A stretch of DNA of 6,316 nucleotides from a bacterium UBA4883 (lineage in GTDB: Bacteria > Bacillota > Clostridia > Oscillospirales > Acutalibacteraceae), in contig DHDF01000072.1 of NCBI GenBank assembly GCA_002399225.1, positions 6,948 to 13,263 of the forward strand, read 5' to 3'. The translations under genes and the position numbers were made by a program. The stretch's first letter is position 1; each line of letters starts with the position of its first letter. Positions 1 to 5,238 of this stretch are shown piece after piece. A model generated the notes under the pieces. It was not told the origin of the DNA, did not search any database, and was given only the letters and a program-made list of their open reading frames with translations.

Positions 1-1
1 G

Positions 2-448
2 ACGGTGGCCGGGGACGGCGCCCGGCAGTGGAAAAACTGCCGGGCGCGCCTCGGTACGCCGATAGGAGAAGTCCTTTCCGCCGGGGAACCGCTTCCGGAA
101 ACGGCGCTGGCCGTCGTCGGCGCTTCAGTTAACGGTAGAAGCGTCACCGATCTTTCCGGACCCGTAACGGCGACAACCCGTTGCGTTCTTGCAATGAAGC
201 GGCCGCCCCGGCGCACCGTTTTGCCCTGCATTGGATGCGGGCGGTGTCAACGGGCCTGTCCGCGCGGGATCTTGCCGTGGATGATCCTGCAGCAGATGGA
301 GTCCGGTTCCCCGGACCCGTTCCGGCTGTTCAACGTTGAACGCTGCGTCCGGTGCGAGGCGTGCAGCGTTGTTTGCCCATCTCAGATCAATTTGGCTGCC
401 GCAGTGGCGCGTGCGGAAAAATTCAAAGAAGGCAAGTGCAATCCATGA
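2..448 (+). CDS. rnfC: RnfC-like subunit, C-terminal part (5' end outside the window)
   Basis: The reading frame is open from base 2, so the N-terminal NADH/FMN-binding part lies upstream of the window. The visible part begins in the SLBB-like region (TVAGDG, then RLGTPIGEVL, as in RnfC proteins). It continues into two ferredoxin motifs of the form CxxCxxCxxxCP: CIGCGRCQRACP (cysteine codons 227-259) and CVRCEACSVVCP (344-376). These eight cysteines would carry two 4Fe-4S clusters. In the Rnf complex, RnfC is the peripheral cytoplasmic subunit that exchanges electrons with NADH. The usual GGPMMG motif between the SLBB region and the clusters reads GASVNG here, so the protein is diverged even though its cluster ligands are intact. 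Its stop overlaps the start of the rnfD-like gene by 4 bases (ATGA), which suggests translational coupling. Assignment to the RnfC family is secure; canonical activity is not, given the changes in its partners. Confidence 0.9.
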   Translation, partial: TVAGDGARQWKNCRARLGTPIGEVLSAGEPLPETALAVVGASVNGRSVTDLSGPVTATTRCVLAMKRPPRRTVLPCIGCGRCQRACPRGILPWMILQQMESGSPDPFRLFNVERCVRCEACSVVCPSQINLAAAVARAEKFKEGKCNP

Positions 449-1416
449 CCCTGACGAATGCCGCTCCCCCTTATGTGAAAAGCGAGTTTACCGTTTCTTC
501 CATGATGCACAGCATGCTGGCGGCTCTGCTGGCCCTGCTGGTCATCCCTGTCGCCCATTATGGGCTTCGTCCGCTGGTAGCCGCAGGGGCTTCCGTGCTG
601 ACCGCGCTTCTGTGCCGGATTTTATTCCGTCTGTTCCGCGGGAAGGGCGGTTCCGTCTCAGAGGCTTCGGTGCTGGTGACAGGCCTAATGGTGCCGATGC
701 TCCTGCCGCTGAATACGCCGCTCTGGCTTCCCTGCACCGCCTCCGCATTTGCCGTCCTGGTGGCCCTGGAACCGTTCGGCGGATTTGGGCGCAATCCGTT
801 TAATCCCGCCGCGGCCGGCGTGGCGTTTGTCTCTCTCTGCTGGCCGAAACGGGTGTTTTCCTATTTCGACCCGTCGCAGCCCGCATCGTTTCCGGCTTTC
901 GGCGCCGGGGTGTTCCACGTTGCCCAGTCCCCGGCAGAAATTTTGAAACAGGGTTTTAAACCGGAGATCCTCCCGCTCGACATGCTGTGGGGGAATTTCC
1001 CGGGACCGCTCGGCTCCACTTTAATCCTGGTCATTGGGGCTTGCGGCCTTCTGCTGTTTCTGACCGGGGCGGGGAAAGCGGAGACGACTCTTTGCTTTCT
1101 CGGTGCGGCTGCTCTGATTGCGGCGGCGTTCCCCCGTATCCTTTGCAGCCCGCTGACTTCCGTCAAATATGAGATTATGTCGGGCTCGCTGCTTTTCTGC
1201 TCCGTGTTTATGGTCACTGACCCGGTCACTTCGCCGCGCACGTTCCCGGGGCGGTGCCTGTACGGCGCTTTCGCCGGGGCGATGACCATGGCGTTCCGCT
1301 GGTTCGGCGCCTATGAGCAGGGCGCCTGCTTTGCGCTGCTGGTGGCAAATGCCGCGGCTCCGGTGATCGATTCCGCGGTGTTCCGGCTCCGCGGCTGGGA
1401 GGGGGCGGCTGCATGA
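445..1416 (+). CDS. rnfD: RnfD-like membrane subunit lacking the FMN-attachment threonine
   Basis: This 323-residue polytopic membrane protein belongs to the RnfD/NqrB family. The start is the ATG at 445, inside the rnfC stop overlap; the in-frame upstream codons lie within rnfC and were excluded. Family motifs are clear: FGGFGRNPFNPAAAGVAF near residues 110-128, and a C-terminal block with FMVTDPVTSP and FGAYEQGACFALLVANAAAP, matching the usual MATDPVTSP and GGYPEGV...LLMN blocks. In canonical RnfD an SGAT motif before the middle membrane segments carries covalent FMN on its threonine. The aligned stretch here is AQSPAEILKQG, so the threonine position is Glu165. No other S-G/S-A-T motif is present in the protein. 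Length is normal for the family and there is no frameshift. The fold is probably retained but flavinylation at the known site is not possible. It overlaps the rnfE-like gene by 4 bases. Confidence 0.9.
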   Translation: MTLTNAAPPYVKSEFTVSSMMHSMLAALLALLVIPVAHYGLRPLVAAGASVLTALLCRILFRLFRGKGGSVSEASVLVTGLMVPMLLPLNTPLWLPCTASAFAVLVALEPFGGFGRNPFNPAAAGVAFVSLCWPKRVFSYFDPSQPASFPAFGAGVFHVAQSPAEILKQGFKPEILPLDMLWGNFPGPLGSTLILVIGACGLLLFLTGAGKAETTLCFLGAAALIAAAFPRILCSPLTSVKYEIMSGSLLFCSVFMVTDPVTSPRTFPGRCLYGAFAGAMTMAFRWFGAYEQGACFALLVANAAAPVIDSAVFRLRGWEGAAA

Positions 1417-2057
1417 AAAAGAATCGACTGCTTCTGCGCGGGGCGGTTCAGATTTTTCTGAACGGGATGCTGTTCCGGAACCCCGTGCTGGTTGGGGCGC
1501 TTGGCATGTACCCGATTGCGGCGGCTGCGTGGAATCTGAAAAACGCCGCGGCGCTTTCCGTTCTGTTTTTGGCCCTGTCGCTTCCGTCATCGCTGGTGCT
1601 CTGCCTTTTGGGCATGTTGGTTCCGCGCTGGTTTCGCCCGGCCCTAGTCCTTTTGGTTTCCGCCGCGTTTTATGTGCCGGCGGGGCGCCTTGCGGACTTG
1701 CTGATTCCGGGTTCCGTTTCGGCCCTCGGCATGGTTGCCGGACTGATGATCTGCAATTCAATCCTCTTTTCCCGCGCGGAGGAATATGCGCCGGAGCATG
1801 TGGCGGTCGCGGTCGCGGCGGATTCCCTGGGCTGCTCCGCCGGTTTTGCACTGGTGGCGTTTCTGGCCGCGCTGGTGCGCTCGGTCTGGCTCGGGAAAAT
1901 TTCCCTTCCGTTCGCGGCCGGTTTTCCCGCGGGCCGCGCGGCCGATCTTCCGTTTGCCGGGTTTTTGCTGCTCGGCTTTCTGGCGGCTTTCCTGCAATGG
2001 GGAAACCGGCTGCGGGCGCGGCACCATGCGGAGAGAATAAGAAGGAGGATGCCGTGA
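1413..2057 (+). CDS. rnfE: RnfE-like membrane subunit with altered cluster cysteines
   Basis: This 214-residue hydrophobic protein of the RnfE/NqrD family has about six predicted membrane segments. It follows the rnfD-like gene by an ATGA overlap and has a purine-rich ribosome binding site (GGGAGGGGG, 1397-1405) 7 bases upstream. Recognisable motifs are NPVLVGALGMYP (residues 23-34), corresponding to NPxLVQLLGLCP in RnfE, and GLMICNSILFSRAEEYA (110-126), corresponding to PLIVTNCxxxGRAEAFA. In the family, the cysteine of GLCP and that of TNC help ligate an intramembrane [2Fe-2S] cluster shared with RnfA. Here the first is Tyr33. The second is Ser116, with a cysteine (Cys114) two residues earlier. 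An arginine in the later LVRSVW segment matches the conserved LRE region. A charged tail (RLRARHHAERIRRRMP) ends the protein. No rnfG lies between this gene and the rnfD-like gene, unlike the usual C-D-G-E-A-B order. Confidence 0.87.
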   Translation: MKKNRLLLRGAVQIFLNGMLFRNPVLVGALGMYPIAAAAWNLKNAAALSVLFLALSLPSSLVLCLLGMLVPRWFRPALVLLVSAAFYVPAGRLADLLIPGSVSALGMVAGLMICNSILFSRAEEYAPEHVAVAVAADSLGCSAGFALVAFLAALVRSVWLGKISLPFAAGFPAGRAADLPFAGFLLLGFLAAFLQWGNRLRARHHAERIRRRMP

Positions 2058-2644
2058 TGTTTATCAGACTGCTGTTGACCGCTTTTGCGGCGGTCGGCGC
2101 GGAAAACCTTCTGTTCACCGGCGGCGCCGGGTTCAGCCGGGCGTTGCGTTGTGCACAGCGCCCGGATACGGTCGGCATTTACGCCCTGCTGGTGACCTGG
2201 TTTACACTGCTTTCCATGTTTGCCGGCGTCTGGCTTGACCCGCTTCTGCCCGTTTCCGGGAATGCGGGGCTGGTGCGCGCTTCCTGCTTTGCGGCGGTGG
2301 CGGCGGCCGCATATGCGGTCACTTTTGTTCTACTGCGGATTGTCCTTCCCGCCTGCGCGGAAGAAAAAATCGCGCCGCTTCTGGCTCCGGCCGCCGTCAA
2401 CACCGTAGTGCTGGCGATGCCGTACCTTCGGCGGAGCTTTTCACTCGATCCGGTCCAGGCGGCCGGGTATGCGCTTGGGACCGGCGCCGCGTTCTATCTC
2501 GCGTCCGTGGTTTTGAGCCATGCGCTGGCGGTTTGCCGCAATCCGGATATGCCGCAGGCGTTTCGCGGCCTTCCCGCTTCGATCCTGTATCTTGGCATTC
2601 TCTCCATGGCGTTTGCGGGATTTGCCGGGGGAAGGGTGTTTTAA
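2057..2644 (+). CDS. rnfA: RnfA-like membrane subunit lacking both cluster cysteines
   Basis: This is a 195-residue membrane protein, close to the usual 190-195 of RnfA/NqrE. The ATG at 2057 shares one base with the rnfE-like stop and sits 8 bases after a strong AAGGAGG (2042-2048), which decides the start over the long open frame upstream. The C-terminal block PQAFRGLPASILYLGILSMAFAGFAG closely follows the family's PxxFRGxxIALITAGLMSLAFMGFSG. The N-terminal ENLLFTGGAGFSR lines up with NNFVLxxFLGLCP, putting Ser27 at the first cluster cysteine. The segment APAAVNTVVLA lines up with LITxNCAVLG, putting Thr116 at the second. Cysteines elsewhere (32, 77, 100) do not occupy these positions. In canonical complexes RnfA and RnfE are inverted-topology homologues that hold one [2Fe-2S] cluster between them. 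No rnfB follows; the next gene is a Nudix hydrolase. Family membership is sure from the C-terminus; redox function is doubtful. Confidence 0.87.
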   Translation: MFIRLLLTAFAAVGAENLLFTGGAGFSRALRCAQRPDTVGIYALLVTWFTLLSMFAGVWLDPLLPVSGNAGLVRASCFAAVAAAAYAVTFVLLRIVLPACAEEKIAPLLAPAAVNTVVLAMPYLRRSFSLDPVQAAGYALGTGAAFYLASVVLSHALAVCRNPDMPQAFRGLPASILYLGILSMAFAGFAGGRVF

Positions 2645-2646
2645 CA

Positions 2647-3117
2647 ATGGGAAACCATGCAAGCGATACGGCGGTCCGCTTTTACGCGGATGCCGATCCC
2701 TCCCTGCTGAAATACGCGGTGATCGCCGCCCGCTGCCGCGGAAAATGGGTGCTTTGCCGGCACCGGGAACGGCGGACCTGGGAAATGCCAGGCGGGCACC
2801 GCGAGCCGGAAGAAAAAATCGAACACGCCGCCCGGCGGGAACTTTTCGAAGAAACCGGCGCCCTGCGGTATGCGCTCACGCGGATCGGCGTATACTCCGT
2901 GACGGGAGAGATCAACGGCGGCAGGGAATTTTTCGGGATGCTTTACTTTGCGGAAATCGAAACGCTCGGCCCGCTTCCGCCGTATGAGATGGCTGAAATT
3001 ACTTTTCTGGACGGTCTGCCCGGGAACCTGACCTACCCGGAGATTCACCCGGCGCTGTTTCTGCGGGCGCTGCGGTTTCTCGGTGAAAAAGGGAACAACC
3101 TAAAAGGGGAGTCTTAA
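2647..3117 (+). CDS. Nudix hydrolase, YtkD-like
   Basis: This is a 156-residue cytoplasmic hydrolase with a complete Nudix box at residues 50-72: G50, five residues, E56, seven residues, then REL-F-EE-T-GA (R64, E65, E68, E69, G71). These residues bind the catalytic divalent metal that drives cleavage of nucleoside diphosphate-X substrates. The layout around the box (GKWVLCRHRERRTWEMPGG before it; a GxYxV...FFGMLYFAEIE stretch after it) resembles the YtkD group of Bacillus, which acts on oxidised nucleoside triphosphates and RNA 5' ends. Substrate cannot be read from sequence alone, so no symbol is given. The start is the ATG at 2647, 2 bases after the rnfA-like stop, with GGGGAAGGG about 10 bases upstream; the in-frame codons before it lie within the rnfA-like gene. 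The very short spacing on both sides places it in the same operon as the Rnf-like genes, though a functional link is not shown. Confidence 0.9.
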   Translation: MGNHASDTAVRFYADADPSLLKYAVIAARCRGKWVLCRHRERRTWEMPGGHREPEEKIEHAARRELFEETGALRYALTRIGVYSVTGEINGGREFFGMLYFAEIETLGPLPPYEMAEITFLDGLPGNLTYPEIHPALFLRALRFLGEKGNNLKGES

Positions 3118-3120
3118 TCA

Positions 3121-3810
3121 ATGAGTCTTAGAAATTTATTCTTTTCGGGGGCAATGGCAGGTCTTTTGATCCTGGCCGGGTGCAAGGCGAAAACGTCTCC
3201 GCCTGTGAGCAGCCGCTCCGGTCAAAGCTCAAGCCAAAGTATCAGCTCACAGGCGGAAGAGTCTTCTGTAACCCGGCCGCAAAGTGCTGCTTCCGAAACG
3301 GCTTCGGCGGTTTCCGTTGCAGCAAAGAGCGCCGCTTCCCGGAACCGTTCTGCCCGCGGCACGGTTCCGGCTTCTTCCGGCGCGGCGCCGAGCGTGGAGT
3401 CGAAAGATAACAAAGGATACGAGATCAGCACGGACGGGACCTGGGAAGCCTACGACAGCAATCGGGACAACTGCAAGCTTCATGTCAGGAAAAAAGACGG
3501 CAGCGGGGAGAAAGTGATTGTGAACGACATCGTTTTGTGCCCGTGCCTCGCGGGGAACTGGGTCTACTATTTCAATACGCTGGATGAAATTGATAAGATC
3601 AGGCTGGACGGCTCCGGAAAAACGAAAGTCTGTTCAACAGACGGTTTTGGGGGGTTGTGCGGCAGTACCGCGATTACCGCGTCCTACAAAAACGGAGCAA
3701 TTGTGTACCGGACGCAGCAGATGCCCAGTGGGGGGGACAACAGCTCCTATCCGGCCTATTTCTACAGCTTGGATACCAAAACCGGAAAAGTGACGAAAGT
3801 TAAAAGTTGA
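3121..3810 (+). CDS. Serine-rich lipoprotein with propeller-like C-terminal domain
   Basis: This 229-residue exported lipoprotein starts 3 bases after the Nudix stop, with AAAGGGGAG (3102-3110) as ribosome binding site. The signal peptide ends in a lipobox, LILAGC, so Cys21 would be lipidated and anchored to the outer face of the membrane. Residues about 25-95 are a low-complexity Ser/Ala-rich linker. The C-terminal part (about 100-229) shows repeated strands of the kind seen in beta-propeller or DUF5050-like proteins: DGTWEAYD...KLHVRKKDGSGEKVIV, then GNWVYYFNTLDEIDKIRLDGSGKTKV, then GAIVYRTQ...YFYSLDTKTGKVTKV. With only about three blade-like units it is shorter than a full propeller and might assemble with a partner. 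The linker suits a domain held away from the membrane. Function is unknown. It is the last gene before the operon terminator. Confidence 0.85.
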   Translation: MSLRNLFFSGAMAGLLILAGCKAKTSPPVSSRSGQSSSQSISSQAEESSVTRPQSAASETASAVSVAAKSAASRNRSARGTVPASSGAAPSVESKDNKGYEISTDGTWEAYDSNRDNCKLHVRKKDGSGEKVIVNDIVLCPCLAGNWVYYFNTLDEIDKIRLDGSGKTKVCSTDGFGGLCGSTAITASYKNGAIVYRTQQMPSGGDNSSYPAYFYSLDTKTGKVTKVKS

Positions 3811-3847
3811 GCTTTTTTGAGGCACGGAATGCCTTTTCAAAAGGAAA

Positions 3848-3889
3848 GGGGCTGTTGCAAAACTTCCATTTTGCAGCAGCCCCTTTTTT
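3848..3889 (+). terminator. Intrinsic terminator, probably bidirectional
   Basis: A 15-base stem (3848-3862 with 3869-3883, one G-T wobble) encloses a 6-base loop and is followed on the plus strand by six T (3884-3889). It ends the Rnf-like/Nudix/lipoprotein operon 37 bases after its last stop. On the minus strand the same stem is followed by TTTCCTTTT (complement of 3839-3847), a weaker but usable T-rich tail, so it can also stop the convergent lipoprotein gene that ends at 3902. Confidence 0.92.
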
Positions 3890-3901
3890 CCGGTCTTTCC
3901 G

Positions 3902-4354
3902 CTAATCGTATTTGATCGCTTTGATAAAATCCTCAATTTCTCCCTTTTTAGCGACCGTCCCCTTGCAGCTGAGCATCGTGTTGTCGATGCGCACCAGGGT
4001 GTAATAAAGCTCGCCATTCTGCGCAGTGTATTTATTATAAGCATCTGCATCAACCGCGCTTTTCCCACCGGTCGCCGTCAGATCCTGCTTCAGGGAAGAA
4101 AACTGATCCTCCGCCGTGGAAGCATCCGCGAAAACGGTGAAAGCGATCTGTGTATCAGACCCGCTTTTTGCGGCAATCAGCGATTTTGTGTCGGATCCAT
4201 AAGAGGTGTCGGCCGCCTGTGTCACCTTGTATCCGAGGGATGCGGCTGTTTTCTGAAAAGAAGCGGCGGAAGCCGGGTTGCGCGCGGAACAGGCGGAAAG
4301 AAACAGAATGCCCGTAGCGAACACGGCGGCGAGAAACACGGCAGTTTTTTTCAC
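3902..4354 (-). CDS. Small unrecognised lipoprotein
   Basis: This is a 150-residue predicted exported lipoprotein. The GTG at 4354 is chosen as start because a GGAGGG ribosome binding site lies just upstream, the product then begins with a compact signal peptide (Met-Lys-Lys-Thr, then a hydrophobic run), and the promoter at 4416-4444 leaves no room for the longer open frame. The lipobox is FLSAC, giving lipidated Cys22. The mature part has about 128 residues of mixed alpha/beta character. It has segments such as FQKTAASLGYKVTQAAD, IAFTVFADASTAEDQFSSLK and NGELYYTLVRIDNTML, and an aspartate at the C-terminus. One further cysteine follows (in LSCKG). The pattern of an early FxxxAxxxGYxV helix-strand followed by an FxxFxDxxxAxxxF segment suggests a small globular extracytoplasmic domain. 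I do not recognise the family. It is a single-gene unit convergent with the Rnf-like operon. Confidence 0.82.
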   Translation of the reverse strand: MKKTAVFLAAVFATGILFLSACSARNPASAASFQKTAASLGYKVTQAADTSYGSDTKSLIAAKSGSDTQIAFTVFADASTAEDQFSSLKQDLTATGGKSAVDADAYNKYTAQNGELYYTLVRIDNTMLSCKGTVAKKGEIEDFIKAIKYD

Positions 4355-4415
4355 GGTAAACCCTCCATCGGTCCTTTTTTCTAAGACAACGATACGCATT
4401 CGAAAAGATAAAATC

Positions 4416-4444
4416 ATTATAGCCCGCTTTTCTCCTGTTGACAA
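4416..4444 (-). promoter_or_regulatory. Sigma-A promoter of the minus-strand lipoprotein gene
   Basis: Read on the minus strand, TTGTCA (4444-4439) is followed by 17 bases and a perfect TATAAT (4421-4416). Transcription would start near 4409, giving a leader of about 55 bases before the GTG at 4354. The -10 box and spacing match the housekeeping consensus, and the -35 box differs at one base. Confidence 0.85.
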
Positions 4445-4513
4445 GTCCCGCGCCGCCGGGCCGCTCACGCTGTTTTACTGCTATCAATTTCCAAAAACAA
4501 CCTTGTTAAATCT

Positions 4514-4543
4514 TGTATAGTAAGGCTTTTCCTGCGGATAATA
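4514..4543 (+). promoter_or_regulatory. Candidate promoter of spoVT (forespore-type or sigma-A)
   Basis: TGTATA (4514-4519), 17 bases, then GATAATA (4537-4543) resembles the sigma-G pattern (GHATR, about 17-18 bases, CATNMTA) at most positions. The same bases also allow a weak sigma-A reading, TTGTAT (4513-4518), 18 bases, GATAAT (4537-4542). Bacillus spoVT is transcribed in the forespore by sigma-G, which favours the first reading, but the match is not exact. The leader would be about 25-30 bases. Confidence 0.5.
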
Positions 4544-4577
4544 GGATTGTAAATCACCACATAGGAGGGAAATTAAT

Positions 4578-5114
4578 TTGAAAGCCACAGGAATAGTCAG
4601 GAGAATCGACGACTTGGGCCGTGTCGTAATACCAAAGGAAATACGCAGAACCCTGCGCATCCGTGAGGGGGACGCCCTCGAGATTTACACGGATTCGCAG
4701 GGAGGGGTCATTTTTAAAAAATATTCCCCCGTCGGGGAGCTTTCCACTTTTGCCTTTCAATATGCGGAGGTTCTGAATCGAACGGCGGGCCTGCCTATGT
4801 TGATTTGCGACCGGGATCATATTGTTGCCGCCGCCGGAGTTTCCCGCAAAGAATACCTGGAGCGCCGGATCACGCCGGAACTGGAAGAATGTATGCAGTC
4901 GCGGCGGACTTTTGTCAATGCCAGCGGGGAAAAGCTTCAGCCGGTGGAAGGGATCGACCGGAAGGCGAGCGTCGTCTGCCCAATCCTGGCTTCAAGCGAT
5001 GTCATGGGTGCCGTCATTCTGCTGGAGGATGAGACGCAGGCTGCTCCGGATGAAACCCAAATGAAACTGGTGCAGGTTGCAGCGGCATTTCTTGGCAAGC
5101 AGATGGAAGAATAG
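4578..5114 (+). CDS. spoVT: Stage V sporulation protein T, AbrB-type regulator
   Basis: This 178-residue DNA-binding regulator has the same length as Bacillus subtilis SpoVT. It is made in the forespore, where it adjusts sigma-G-dependent genes. The N-terminus (residues 1-52) is a near-identical AbrB/MazE swapped-hairpin domain: MKATGIVRRIDDLGRVVIPK, then EIRRTLRIREGDALEIY. Residues about 55-178 form the GAF-like domain, with LICDRDHIVAAAGVSRKEYL and VVCPILASSDVMGAVILLED, ending AAAFLGKQMEE as in other SpoVT proteins. The start is the TTG at 4578: the protein begins exactly where its homologues do and a perfect AGGAGGGA (4563-4570) lies 7 bases upstream. It stands alone, facing away from the minus-strand lipoprotein gene. 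No clear terminator follows it before the rimP promoter, so some read-through is possible. Its presence shows the organism comes from an endospore-forming lineage. Confidence 0.97.
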   Translation: MKATGIVRRIDDLGRVVIPKEIRRTLRIREGDALEIYTDSQGGVIFKKYSPVGELSTFAFQYAEVLNRTAGLPMLICDRDHIVAAAGVSRKEYLERRITPELEECMQSRRTFVNASGEKLQPVEGIDRKASVVCPILASSDVMGAVILLEDETQAAPDETQMKLVQVAAAFLGKQMEE

Positions 5115-5135
5115 CGGAATCTTTCTTAAATTCTC

Positions 5136-5164
5136 TTGCAATTTTGTGTTTTCTATGCTAAAAT
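5136..5164 (+). promoter_or_regulatory. Extended -10 sigma-A promoter of the rimP-nusA operon
   Basis: TTGCAA (5136-5141), 17 bases, then TAAAAT (5159-5164) preceded by TGC, giving an extended -10 element. Transcription would begin near 5171, leaving a leader of about 68 bases that contains the hairpin at 5190-5213. The strength of the match fits a housekeeping translation/transcription operon. Confidence 0.82.
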
Positions 5165-5189
5165 GAAAAAGCATTTTACAGATGGGATG

Positions 5190-5220
5190 AAAGAGTGGGG
5201 TGACCCGCTCTTTTGTTTGT
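5190..5220 (+). terminator. Weak leader terminator (probable NusA-dependent attenuator)
   Basis: A 10-base-pair stem (5190-5199 with 5204-5213, one G-T wobble, three A-T pairs at its base) closes a GTGA loop and runs into an interrupted T tract, TTTTGTTTGT (5211-5220). It lies in the 5' leader, after the promoter and 19 bases before the rimP start, so it would act on the operon's own transcription rather than on spoVT alone. In Bacillus subtilis the rimP-nusA operon leader holds a NusA-dependent terminator used for autoregulation. The imperfect stem and broken T tract are what such a terminator looks like. The hairpin is seen; the NusA role is inferred. Confidence 0.72.
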
Positions 5221-5238
5221 ATAGCGGGGTGAAGCATT

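Noticed and set aside
1529..2056. Long in-frame extension upstream of the rnfA-like gene
   Set aside because: It overlaps the rnfE-like gene in another frame and is Gly/Arg-rich without motifs. The strong AAGGAGG at 2042-2048 and alignment with RnfA N-termini set the start at 2057.
1021..2178. Long minus-strand open frame (385 codons) opposite the RnfD-, RnfE- and RnfA-like genes
   Set aside because: Its product is Arg/Pro/Ala-rich with no domain or membrane pattern, and no ribosome binding site was noted. It is a by-product of GC-rich coding on the plus strand, where three recognisable family members lie.
4447..4460. Small GC-rich dyad upstream of the minus-strand promoter
   Set aside because: Only four pairs in a GC-rich stretch, with no T tract; likely chance.
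4355..4468. Longer N-terminus for the minus-strand lipoprotein
   Set aside because: The extension would include the promoter region and put 38 residues before a clear signal peptide. The GTG at 4354 has its own GGAGGG site.
5160..5177. Perfect 6-base inverted repeat AAAATG/CATTTT around the rimP transcription start
   Set aside because: AT-rich and short, overlapping the -10 box; it could be an operator but nothing else supports that.
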